A stretch of DNA of 64,000 bases from Tetmemena sp. SeJ-2015 (taxonomy: Eukaryota > Ciliophora > Spirotrichea > Sporadotrichida > Oxytrichidae), in the NCBI GenBank assembly GCA_027382625.1, contig JAJKFJ010022523.1:1-64000 (forward strand), in the 5' to 3' direction. Positions 38,380-49,733 of the stretch are shown piece after piece. The position numbers and the translations under genes were made by a program. Below the pieces are notes generated by a model. It was given only the letters and a program-made list of their open reading frames with translations, made no database searches and was not told the origin of the DNA. The first letter of the stretch is position 1, and every line of letters begins with the position of its first letter.

Positions 38380-39010
38380 AAAAAAAAAAATTAATTTATT
38401 TTTTCAATTTTAAAACATCAAAGGGAAAATAAAATAAATAATTTGAATATACAAATTAAAAAATCTTTTAGGTTAATATAAAAAACCAGAGAAAATTTTA
38501 AAAAAAATAATTTTTTAAAATTTTTTTCTTTTATTTTTTTGATAAAAGATAAATTTTTAAAAAATTTTGTTTTGAAATTTTAGGTTTTTGGAAGAAGACT
38601 CAAGAAAAATATTTTTTTAAATTGTTTTAAAAAAGGAAGAAGCAATTTAAATCCAAAATTTTTTTAAATAAAAGCTTTTTCCCGAAAAAAAAACACTCAA
38701 AACTTTTGTTTTTTCTTTTTAATTTTATTATAATGTTTTAATTTTTAAAAGGGTTAAAAAACAAAATTTTTTTTCTTAAAGGGTTTTTCATAAAAAAAAA
38801 TTTACCAAATAAATTTTTAAATTTAAAATTTTTCGCGTTTTAATGCTGGTTTATTATTTATATTAAAAAAAGAAAATTTTTCAAATGAAATTTTTAATCG
38901 AAAATATTTTATTTTTATTTCGCCCTCAAAATTTAAAAAAACATAATTAATTTAAGGGGAAAATTAAAATTTTGAAAATTGGGGAATATTAAAAAAGATA
39001 AAAAAAAAAT
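38380..39010. other. Probable low-accuracy sequence patch
   Basis: Dense A and T homopolymers with GGG/CCC scraps (for example AAAAAATTTTT alternations), unlike the texture of neighbouring IESs. No gene can be read. See findings. Confidence 0.5.
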
Positions 39011-39169
39011 TTTTTTGCTCTTAAATTAACTAGGAAATAGACGAGATACTCTGTGATTAGCGACTAAATAGCCTATATTACCTATTTAATTTATTACTGT
39101 TAATTAGTGCTATGAAAAAATTATAAATAGTGCCAGGATTATTGTGCAAAACAAATCGATGTAAAAATA

Positions 39170-42100
39170 GTTTTGTTTCAAAAATCGCCATCATAAGTTC
39201 CAGATTAGTGCTCAATAGTGGAGGAATTATAATGCAATTATGTCTTTCATAATATTTATGAAAGTGTCTTCTGTGAGCAATTTTTCACAAATGATGCTAG
39301 TTTCGGAATCTTAGAAGGAGGCCTTGAAAATTTAATCACCAATCAAACTAAAAACAGATAATCAAAAAATATTTAAGGTTAATATTACAAAGAAGTCTAA
39401 ATAGACTCATAGAGAGTGGTCGGGTGGAATTAATTATTTTTAAGCCCACTTTTCGTCCTATAATCTCATTTGTAATTCAGCAAGAAGATTCAGACTATTG
39501 TCTGCCCTTTTTACAATAGCACTTTCTCATGGTAATAATTTATTTGTTTTTACCATGAGGAGTCATTAATTCTATTTAAATTCTTCATCTTTCTTGGTTA
39601 TAAAAAATCAGAATACTGAGGAAATCAGCAAATTTACTATCTTTAAATTAATTTCTTTTATTATATCAACCAATAATTGTAATTATAATTTACACTAAAT
39701 TAAATGATGAGCATTGAGAACGTGAAGTTTATATGAAATTTTTTTGACTACAAAAAACAATGGAGGTATTTTCTTTATTTAAAATGAGAACCTAAATAAA
39801 TTTACGATGAATCAAGTGATAGGGCGAAATATTTCCGCGACAAACGGAGGAATTTTCTATTTGACAAAGTTTAATGGAGAAATTAATCTGGCACAAGGCT
39901 CGGGAGGCTTCAAAGCCAATTCATTTTCTTAGATAAATATCTTAACTTTTAATAAATGTATTATCTCAGGGGACGGAGTTTTTCTCTACTCACTCGTAAA
40001 TATTATTGGAGAGAATTTAATGCTGAATAGAAGTTCGAATAAGCTTAAAAAAATTGTAAATAAATACACATTTTGAGAAAAGACCTTTTCAAAAAGATGG
40101 AATAAGAGATATGAATATAGCTTATTTTTGTGTATATGCTAATTTGCTTTGCTTTTGACTTCAAATTTATCTTTCTTTATTTTTCTCTATAAAATTTTAA
40201 ATTAGGCAACAATTGCTGGATAAAAAAACGAAAAAATTATTGTTTTTTATTTCAAATAGCAGTTTGTGATATTGGATTGACTAAATTTAGTTATGATTAT
40301 CTGACTTCCTCACTCAATCTAAAATCAAATGGAAGATATATATATTTTAAACAATTTTATGTTTCCTTACCCTAGTTGAGCCACTGAATTCAAAAGGAAT
40401 TTGAAAATCAAACGAATTAAAGTTACTATCTTTAATCTCATCACACTTAAGTTCTAATTCCCCCCCCCTCATTTTAATTACAAATCAAAGGTATCCTATT
40501 TATTTACCGTCAATTAAAGGACATTCGCCCTACTAATCAGCATTAAATTACTTCCTATATTTTGTTAAATATTTTTCTATTAATCGCAAATAATGTGACA
40601 GTTAAAATGGAGTAGCTTGACGTAAAATGCTCAGAAACATATACTGAGGATATCTCTAATTTAACTTCCAAAGCAGTATTTCAAATTAAAAATTGATTTA
40701 ATTATCTAATGATATCCGCCTAGTTTAATAAAAACTTAATTAGTTTATTTTAGTCACTTATTTATATGGAAAATAATCAGAAGAACTTAACAGTGAAGAA
40801 TTCGAGCTTCAGCAACTGTCAAACATCTTCGAGAGGTGGCATGCTGACGGCTATTTCTTCTAATCTTGTGGATATTGGAAATACCTACAAGAATATGTTT
40901 GCTTCTTAAGGTGGTGTCTATTACTTGCAAAATTCAAGTTTCTACATCTATAGAACGTTTTTAATGTTTCTTTTTGGTGTTAAGTTAAGATATTAAAAAG
41001 CTTATCCACTTATTTTATTGTATCTTATTTTTCAATCTACTGGGTTTAAGAGACGAAATTCATAAATACCTCTGCTGTCCAAGGAGGAGCAATTCAAGTT
41101 GATAGATAAACTCAAGGAAAACTTACATTAATTTTTAAATTTTAAAAGAAAAAATAGAAAAAGTTTGAAATATTATTGAATCTTATACCCTTAGTTATTT
41201 AAAATTGCACTTTTCTACCTTCAGTCTAAAAGGAAATTAAAATTTTAATTGTATGATAAATTTTAAACTAATAGATGTGATAGTGTAAAATGTGTCAGCA
41301 TCCTCTTTCGGAGGGCTTTTGGCAATCGCATTCACAGTCAATTAGAATCTTCCATCAAGTATACTATTATCAAGCTAACTATGTTTTTAACTTTATGTGA
41401 GATACTGTTTCATTTTTTTATTTAATATTTTAACGAAGATTAATGTTATAATTAGAGATTTATGAACCTAATAAAAGTAGTTTTTAAATCGTCTTATAAT
41501 TGATTTTAACTCTATAGAGCGAAAATTATAAATGAAAACACAATATTTTAATATTATCCGTTCAGCCCCGATTTTGCGCAACTGATTAGGAAGGCAGCTG
41601 TAAGTAGCCACTGTTTTAGTCTTTTTCTGACTTTAGAGAAGTAATTCCAAACCATTAAATATAGTGATACAAAACGATTAATAATTGTGAGAATTTAAAA
41701 ATCAGTAAAATCACAATTTTTAATAAAAATTTCTAGAAATACTCGGCAGGAAATAAGTACTTACAGTTATCAAATTTTATCAGAGATTAAAAAAGGTTTG
41801 CCATCCTTCATCTAGTCTTTACAGAATAGAAAGTTTATAGTTTTTAATTAGAGAATAACCAGTCTTGTATAATTATTTCCTATTGGAATCATTTCTGAAC
41901 TATTTATTTTAAAAAATACTCTAGAAATTCATACATAAAAAGTGCCTTAAATCACTTTTTTCTTATATTTTTTTATATTCAGTATTTTTAGCAAAAATTA
42001 ATTAGCTGCAAAGCATATTTTCAAAGTCATGTTTATTTATTAAAAAAATTTATACTGATCTTAATGATTAGAATTTATATTTAGTGTAATGAATTTGTGT

Positions 42101-43000
42101 AATAATTGGAGGATCTAAATCTGTATTTTAGAATATCTCATCTGGAAAGGGAGGATTGATTTATTGCGACAACTCTTTCATGTCTATTCTATTCTAGGGC
42201 CCTTTTAAAATGAGCAAGATATATGCGAGCATCTCAGGAGGAATCTTACACGTAAACTAGCTTTCCTCTCTAGCGATTGCAAAAGTAAACTTTGAAGACA
42301 TCTACTCCCCTCATGGATCTTTTATACTCTTCTATTTCCTCTTACATGAACTTCAGTATTAAAATCTAAAACTTAAATTAAATTTAAATTTTAATTATAA
42401 TTTGTTAGAAAGACATGCTAGATATCTATAAAGAAATTTTCATCAATAGTGTTATCCAAATTAGAAATATAAAATATGAATAAGCTTCTCTATATTTGAT
42501 ATGTTTCTTTTAATAATTGAAAATCAAGACTAATTAATTATATTAGTTTTATAGATAGTATTAATACATAAATCAGAATCTTCTTCAGTATACACTTTCA
42601 TAGTGTTCTGAGTGCTTTCATATTGAAAATTCTGCTTTATGGGTGGTGGGTCTCCACAGAACGTGCATCTTCAATGTTGTAATTAAGTTGTAAATGGTAA
42701 AAAAAGAATCACAGAAATTCGATTCGAAATAAATGTAGAGGATTTAGAAGGTCAGAGAGAATAAATTAAAAAGTCTAGTATTTCGATTAAAAAAAAATAA
42801 GTCAATAAAATTCCAGAATTAATTAGAGATTCATTAATTGCTGTGGTGTCTAGAGAAAACATTTAATTTGTGTTTTTCATATGGGATTTTAACGAGTATA
42901 AGTATTATCTCAGTTAAAATTACAATAAATTAACAAGAGACATTATAAAAACTTTTTAAAGAGCATTTTAATTGGAAAAGTCTCGATTTATGGCGGTGTT
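39170..43000 (+). CDS. Beta-helix coding segments, probable front part of gene 2
   Basis: Readable stretches: MNQVIGRNISATNGGIFYLT (about 39808) continuing to INLAQGSGGFKANSFSQINI, SFSNCQTSSRGGMLTAISSN (about 40805), TKFINTSAVQGGAIQVDRQT (about 41055), NISSGKGGLIYCDNSFMSIL (about 42130) with SGGILHVNQLSSLAIAKVNF, and ILIGKVSIYGGVFLGP (about 42965). All are Asn/Ser-rich with GG turns. AT-rich pieces between are probably IESs. They lead directly to the gene 2 homology block at 43474. Confidence 0.55.
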
Positions 43001-43566
43001 TTTCTAGGGCCTTAATTTGGGTTTGTAAGACTATTGATTTCACAACTATTTGCCTTGATTTTAAATAAGTGTTTAAATGCTAAAGAGCGGTAAAGGACTG
43101 TATAAGATAGTTTTCAAAAGGTTGGGAACAAGCTAATATCATCTTGAATGAAAAAATCCTTAAGTAAACGATAACTAGTAAAAGAGCTGAGTTTTGTGAT
43201 CTTAATTAGTCAAAGAGTGAGTGAATAATTAAGGCAAAGTTCCCAATATAAATGCTTATTAGGGGAGGCAACTCACTATCAATAAAACATTTTTGCACAT
43301 TATTCTTTATTAAATTAGAATGAATATTCTCAAAATTATTTTAATTATTGATTACCTTTGTGCCTCCGAGAAATCAAGAGCTGTTAATAAAGAAAAACTA
43401 AGTGCATTTTATTGTGGAAAAAGTATAATCTGAGGAAAATATGTGGGGCTGGGATAACTGGTACCCCTCCTCTTTATTCACGCTAAGAGCTGTAAATATT
43501 CAAAACTGTTTTTCTAATTATCTCGGCGGAGTGTTCATTATCAAGAATACAGACCTTAGAATCTCT

Positions 43567-43678
43567 TTAGCATGTATATTTATTTCACTTTTATCTATTT
43601 CAATTAAAAAACGTCATTTTTTTAATATATTGATAGGTCTGAATATAATTTTGAGTTAAAATTTTTAAGATTATCTCT
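43567..43678. other. IES, pointer ATCTCT
   Basis: ATCTCT occurs at 43561-43566 and 43673-43678. Excision joins LRIS to DANIRNN. In gene 1 both pointer copies read ATCTCA. Confidence 0.85.
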
Positions 43679-43965
43679 GACGCAAATATCAGAAATAACA
43701 TAGGCTCAGAAGGAGGTGTTATTCGAGCTTATGCATCAAATGTGAGTTTAGTGAATTCAGATGTGAATAAATACTCTTATTATTTTTGTATGAAAAGCAA
43801 TACAGCTGATTACGGAGCAGCATTATTAATTTTACAAAAATAAGTATTATTCTTCTCAGATAAATCTTATGCTCTAATTTTTAATGTAACCTTTTCACAA
43901 AATCATGCAAAAATAAAAGCAGGAGTCATCAATATGATTTCTGAATCCTATATGTCTGTCGTTAA

Positions 43966-45241
43966 ATTCAAAATAAAGAAATAATAGTTTATATATAACA
44001 TACTTAAACTTGGGAAATATAAATTACGTACGATATATTCACAACAACAATTAGATCTCATTCAAAGTGATAGAAGAATTCATAAATTTTCCTATTTATC
44101 CCATTTTTTAAAAATATTAGGGGGGGGGCCTTTCCTCGACAGTAAAATTTTATAATGAATAAAGGCAAGGAAATTATGTGTTTATAGGATAATTTTCGCT
44201 CCTAAATCTGATTCTTGCAGTTATAGAGGTGTATTCGAACATCTAAGGCTTCAAATTTTAATCCTTATTGGGTCACTTAGTGGTCAGCCGCACCTAAATA
44301 AAATTTATATTTTTCGATAATTTTTCGCTATTGTAAAATAAATTTATAGTTTAAATTTGAAATAGTGCTGCATTTTATGAATACACAGCATGCTTCAGCT
44401 TTAAGCCCAAAGAGGTAAAGCTGAAAAATGTAGCATTAGTCCCTTAATCATGAACTAAATTTTGGTTATTCATAAAATGCAGCACTATTTCAAATTTAAA
44501 CTATAAATTTATTTTACAATAGCGAAAAATTATCGAAAAATATAAATTTTATTTAGGTGCGGCTGACCACTAAGTGACCCAATAAGGATTAAAATTTGAA
44601 GCCTTAGATGTTCGAATACACCTCTATAACTGCAAGAATCAGATTTAGGAGCGAAAATTATCCTATAAACACATAATTTCCTTGCCTTTATTCATTATAA
44701 AATTTTACTGTCGAGGAAAGGCCCCCCTCCAAATATTATTATCCTCCATTAATTTTTGTATCGATGAATGAACTTTATTAAAATTATTCAGATCCAATCT
44801 GTTGTCAATATTTTTCCTTATTCAAAGTTAGTAAACCCTAATTCATGAAATTAAACATTTATAAATGCAAAAATTGACCCAATCAATCATTTTATTTTAT
44901 CTAAAGATTTGACAAAGAAGGTTTATCTTAAATTTATTTGAGGTCAAACGTTTCATTTAAGTTGTTTTTAATCCTTGTCTTAATTTTTAATTAGAAAAAC
45001 TTATTTATTAATTTGTTTAAGAATGAATGGGATATATAGTTAAGAAATTTATACCGTCTCATTTCTATTAATTTCTGGCCTTTATTTTAAATATATTTGT
45101 AATCTTATTTAGACTATTTAAGTTTTTGCTTGATTAAGTATGCTTAATTAATATATTTATTTTACAATTAAAAAAAGTAAAATTTTTAGAAATTATTAGA
45201 ATAATTTAATAATCTTAAATTTAATTTTTTGAAAAAGTTAA
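43966..45241. other. Large IES (1276 bp), pointer GTTAA, containing a hairpin
   Basis: GTTAA occurs at 43961-43965 and 45237-45241. Excision joins SYMSVV to NTVFKDN. The same site in gene 1 has a 104-bp IES; much of the size gain is the foldback at 44112-44740. Confidence 0.85.
44112..44740. repeat. Foldback (arms ~271 bp, loop ~83 bp) inside an IES
   Basis: 44112-44383 is the reverse complement of 44467-44740, with a loop at 44384-44466. The outer ends carry a G9 run on the left and a C6 run on the right. Non-coding. A hairpin of this kind is likely a foldback or MITE-like insertion into an existing IES. Confidence 0.9.
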
Positions 45242-45319
45242 CACAGTATTTAAAGATAATTACTCCGACATGGACTCTTCTATAATAGATGTATTGGGCT
45301 CATCTAGCACTTAGAATAT

Positions 45320-45334
45320 TATATATTTTAATAT
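45320..45334. other. Mini-IES (15 bp), pointer AATAT
   Basis: AATAT occurs at 45315-45319 and 45330-45334. Removal gives QNITFKNC as in gene 1. Because 15 is a multiple of three, retention would also keep the frame (QNIIYFNITF). Confidence 0.55.
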
Positions 45335-45396
45335 AACCTTTAAAAACTGTAGCTTTCAAAACAACACTTCCCAAAGAACCGCAATCAGATTAATAT

Positions 45397-45717
45397 TGAT
45401 ATTATTTAAACATAGAAAAAAATAATTATTATTAAATCTTAAAAATACATAAGGATTTATTTTATGTTCTCTGTAATTAAATTAAAATAAGAGAGCCAGA
45501 TAAGAAAAAATTAAAATAGAAACTTTATTATCGCATAAGAAATATTAAAGAATTATAGTGTAAAATTTTGTAAAAATAGAATCGCACAATTGAACAAACT
45601 TGAAAAATGAAAAAGAAAATAAAACTTCAGTTATTCAAAATATTAAAACTTTTATTTTTTACAAAATAATTCTCAGGTCAGAATTTAAGTAAAAAATAAT
45701 TTATTTTCTATCAATAT
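45397..45717. other. IES, pointer AATAT
   Basis: AATAT occurs at 45392-45396 and 45713-45717. Excision gives RLIYALAFFQDSQF. Confidence 0.8.
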
Positions 45718-45963
45718 ATGCTTTAGCATTTTTCCAAGATTCTCAATTCATTGACAACAAAGCAAAAGAATAAACTAAAAACTTGATAATAGGATTTTCA
45801 ACAATTTACATTGATAATGTAAATTTCACTCAGAGTCCAGTTAGTATATATAATTAAGTTGCAAGCCTTTTCTCTACTTAGACTGTTCAGAGCAGTATCT
45901 ATGGAAGCTTTATCCAAGTGATTCTTGATGTGAAATTAATGATTTCGAATTCGATCTTCACTA

Positions 45964-46016
45964 TAATTATACTCTTATAAAAGTAAATCATTTTTAGTGA
46001 TTGTGATATTTCAATA
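45964..46016. other. IES, TA pointer
   Basis: TA at 45962-45963 and 46015-46016. Excision gives FTRGYSHLGG, the same join as in gene 1. Confidence 0.75.
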
Positions 46017-46171
46017 GAGGGTACTCTCATTTAGGAGGAGCGATCTACATGTCAGGAAACAGTTCTATCTAATTTACTAACTGCCAATTCAACGAAAATA
46101 TGGCTGATTAGTATGGAGGTGCTATTTATGCATCCAATTTTGATTCTATTTAATTCAACAATACTAAATTC

Positions 46172-46700
46172 AAAACTAAAAGCAATTAATTTATAAATAG
46201 AGTTTAAAATTTTTATATTAAACATCGTTCATCTTCAATGAATTGTTTAAGGGACTTAAAAAAAATAAGAAAAGTAAGAGTTGCATTTTTCAAAAAAAAT
46301 TGTATTAGATCCTCAATAAAAATCTTTAATAAGATTAAATTTATTCATAATATATAAATATAATTTATAAGAATTAATTTTCCTACTTGCTAAAATATAA
46401 TCAGCCCTTTTTCTAATTTTTCCTATTTTATTGATAATCTATTATAAAAAACTAATATAAAAACTTGATACAAAGAATTCTAAAGTATATAATTATGTCT
46501 ATTGTTATTAATTCTTAATTCTAATACTCTAAACTATATACAATACAACAATATTTATTTTTAAAAAAAAACTTTTTAAATATATTCTTTAAAAATATTT
46601 GCATTTTTAACTCGTAGCATATACTTACCTGATAGTTTCTTCAAATAAAAATAAAAAAGAATAAATCTTTTAAAAATAATAATCTTTGAGGTTATGATTC
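46172..46700. other. IES found only in gene 2, pointer ATTC
   Basis: ATTC occurs at 46168-46171 and 46697-46700. Excision joins NNTKF to LNNIASLSVGDDIYASG in frame. Gene 1 is uninterrupted at this position (STNFSNNIAQLSMGDD, about 3931-3978). Confidence 0.85.
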
Positions 46701-46912
46701 TTAAACAATATAGCTTCTCTATCTGTGGGCGATGATATTTATGCTTCAGGAGATATATCGGTTGTTAAAATATAGAAGGGCACTTTTCAAAATCCTAATG
46801 GGGCTTAATCGATCTACTCTGCTTCAGCAGGAGTTTACATAGATTCATCTAAATTCTCAAATATTGGCTATGGTTCTTCAATATCTAACGGGGCAGCTCT
46901 CAATTGCAAAGA

Positions 46913-47219
46913 TTAAATTTTAAGACATATTTTCATGATAAATCGGGATATAAATTTAAATATAATAAGTTTAGCATTCTATATACATTTTTTCTAATAA
47001 ATGATCAGAATTTTTCTTTCTAAAAATCAATCTGATGAACTTTATTTTTCTCACTAAAAAAGATTAATAAAAAAAAAGCAATGATATCTCTAATTTTTTC
47101 ATAAAAATATCTGAAACTACTTGCTAATTTAACCCTATATTTGATAAATTATAATAAGGAACCTTATAATTTGTATCACTTAAAAGATTATCTTTTTTAT
47201 CTATATATCAAATTAAAGA
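46913..47219. other. IES, pointer AAAGA
   Basis: AAAGA occurs at 46908-46912 and 47215-47219. Excision gives NCKDCSYVSVTNSVFDN. Confidence 0.85.
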
Positions 47220-47344
47220 CTGTTCCTATGTGTCTGTTACTAATTCTGTATTTGATAATCTACTTGGTTAAAATGGAGGAGCCATATTCATAGAAGACTT
47301 ATAATTAATTAAAGAGAGTGATACGTCTGAACCTCAACTCAAAT

Positions 47345-47364
47345 TATTTATTTTATCTTCAAAT
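47345..47364. other. Mini-IES (20 bp), pointer TCAAAT
   Basis: TCAAAT occurs at 47339-47344 and 47359-47364. Excision gives PQLKYLISNSTFNNS. Confidence 0.75.
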
Positions 47365-47429
47365 ACTTGATAAGCAACAGCACTTTCAACAATTCCATTG
47401 CAATTTCAGGAGGTTGCATTGAATTTACT

Positions 47430-47460
47430 TATTTAAATCAATAATCTTTACTTATTTACT
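47430..47460. other. Mini-IES (31 bp), pointer ATTTACT
   Basis: ATTTACT occurs at 47423-47429 and 47454-47460. Excision gives GGCIEFTNVQTG. Confidence 0.8.
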
Positions 47461-48055
47461 AATGTTCAGACTGGGTAAATTTCCAACTCTGTCTTCTAAA
47501 ACTGTTCCGCTGATCCAAGTACCTTAAAATCTAAAAAGTAAACGTCAAATGCTCTAGATTCAATGGAGGGAGCAGGAGGAGCAATTTATTTCACTTGCAA
47601 TCATTTTATAATTGAATGGAATTAATTTTTTTACTCATAGAAATTTAATTGAATGACTAGAATAGTCTTTGCAAGCTAAATTAATATATAATTATCATGA
47701 TATAAAATCTTTCAGAGAACAATACTTTCTTAGAAAATTTTGCTTTAAAATTTGGTGGAGTTATATATTGGGATGAGATTGAGCCTATATTTTAAATGGA
47801 TCATTTCTAGAATAACTGAATTATTTTTTTTACTCGGCTGGAATTTATGGAGATGATGTTGCATCATTTGGATAGCAAGTAATTTAGCTCACAGCATCTT
47901 AATACTAAACTTAGCTGCAGAGAATAGGTTTAAGTATATAAGAATCATCTTCAGCTTCAGCAAGAGTTTTAAGAGTCTTACAAAATGGCACAGATTCCAT
48001 AAACTTGATAACTTTGGAGAATCAAAAGAGTGGAGGGGAGATTCCTGTGACTTAC

Positions 48056-48541
48056 CAATATTAAATTAGAAAGTTAAAATTCAGGACGCACCCGACCGGC
48101 ACTAGGCACCGGTCGCCCTTTCCCTGAAGGCTTTCAGGTTTGATACTCCGATAGCTGGTGGGTGAGTGCTTAAATGAGGCAAGGGATAGTGGAAGCAAAA
48201 GCCCTGGAGAAAGTGGTTGAGCTGCTCACTGGAGAGATAATCAAAGTTGAGTGGTTTCCTAATCCTTGTAGGCGTGGAGGAATGTGATCTATGGCAAACA
48301 CTCAGTCATGCAGCTGGACAGCAAAGACAGTCGCTACGGAGCAGCGACTTGCTCTCGGTCCGAAGCTACCGGATTTTTTTCTCCTTTTAGGTTTTTTTGG
48401 ATGGTATGCAGAAGGCGGGGGTGCCACGTATTTAATATCCCTATTCGGCTGGTAGGTTTGTGTGCGTCAGATAAGTGCGTCACGGCCTAACTTATTTATG
48501 CCGGGGGCCATTTAATTCCCTTAATTATTATTATTATTATA
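48056..48541. mobile_element. 486-bp GC-richer insertion with (ATT)n tail and 16-17 bp flanking repeat
   Basis: Gene 1 shows the empty site (PLTYLGVIDK). Here ATTCCTGTGACTTACC (48040-48055) recurs after the insert as ATTCCCTGTTACTTACC (48542-48558). The insert begins AATATTAAATTAGAAAGTTAA, is GC-rich in the middle, and ends in (TTA)n/(ATT)n. A simple-repeat tail with a target duplication of this size is typical of LINE-mobilised SINE-like retroposons. A tRNA-like B-box candidate (GGTTTGATACTCC, about 48138) is weak. No protein gene. Confidence 0.65.
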
Positions 48542-49178
48542 ATTCCCTGTTACTTACCTGGGAGTAATAGACAAGTATGGGCAGATAGTGGGATCTGATA
48601 GCTCCAAAGTATTGCTCTATGTTAACTCCAGCTACAATACAAATAAAGATGCCAATGCTTATCCTCCTGTTATAGAGGGAAATAATTAATTCTTCACAGT
48701 GGGAGGAGTTTTCAAAATTGATAATATTGCTTTCGATGGCACTCCTGGCTACACCTACTAACTAATTGCACAAATTGATTCACTTGATTCGACGAAAATA
48801 GCTAATTGAGAATTCATGACAGCAAATAATCTCTCAAGTCTCGATTTTAAACTCAAAATTTAGCTTAGGCAATTAAAAAACGCAAATTAGAAAATAATTT
48901 CTACTGCTTTTTATAATGAAAGAGTATTAATTGTAATTAAATTACTATAATAAAATAGGTTTGAATGCTTAGTTGGAGAAATAATAATAAAAAGAACAGT
49001 TTACAGTGGCAGGCAAGTGCGAATAATGCAGTGATAGCTTTTCTCTGGTTAAGTAAACAAGTCCAGGAAGCTGTTAAAACATTTCTAAATTAAAATTATT
49101 TTTGCAAGGAATGTCCATCTACTAAGGCATAATGTCCTGGAGGGTCTGAACTTTGGCCGAAACCCGGCTTCTGGAGAA

Positions 49179-49733
49179 TTATGAATTAAGATGAATTAAG
49201 GAGTATCTCCACAGGGTAAACTAAGCTCATTTAAAGGAATAAGAAGTGCTTCTAAGCATATGCCAACCCATTACATTAGTTAATCTTATATATCGTTTTT
49301 ACTCATTTTTGGACTATAGGGAATCCTAATGGCACTCTAAAAACTAAAATTTTACTTTGATAAGACTTTAAAGAGAATAATAGGTAGCGCAAACACATAT
49401 TTTCAAGCCTCTCATGTATACCTTCACTGGCTAGGTCTGCTAGTGCTCCCTGCAATATCTCTTACTTCTCATCCACCAGAATCCCATGAGAAATTTCCAC
49501 CGGAACCATTGCTCCTTTTTAGGTCTCATCACTTCTTCACTGGGATAGCATAAATCTTGGGCTGACAAGCTACTGATTGGGACGAAGTACAGTTCTCCTC
49601 ATCTTGGGGTTACTTATCAACTAATTTCAAAACTAAAGTTAAACTAAAAGTAACCTAGACCCTGATGCGACTCGCTAGTTCCGAGTTTGGGGATCATTGG
49701 CCTCCCTATTTAGTACATTTCTTATTTAATATT
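49179..49733. mobile_element. 555-bp insertion flanked by an exact 13-bp repeat
   Basis: GGCTTCTGGAGAA is found at 49166-49178 and 49734-49746. Gene 1 has one copy at this site (PNPGFWRND). Excising one repeat plus the insert restores GFWRSDNTSETIYQ. The insert is GC-richer than known IESs here and has no evident ORF. It could be a retroposon with target duplication or an unusual IES with a 13-bp pointer. Confidence 0.65.

Noticed and set aside
48130..48215. Possible tRNA in the 486-bp insertion
   Set aside because: A B-box-like phrase is present, but no acceptor or T-stem pairing and no correctly placed A-box could be found.
48546..48560. ACTTACCTG resembling the U1 snRNA 5' end
   Set aside because: It is ordinary gene 2 coding (TYLGV), matched in gene 1.
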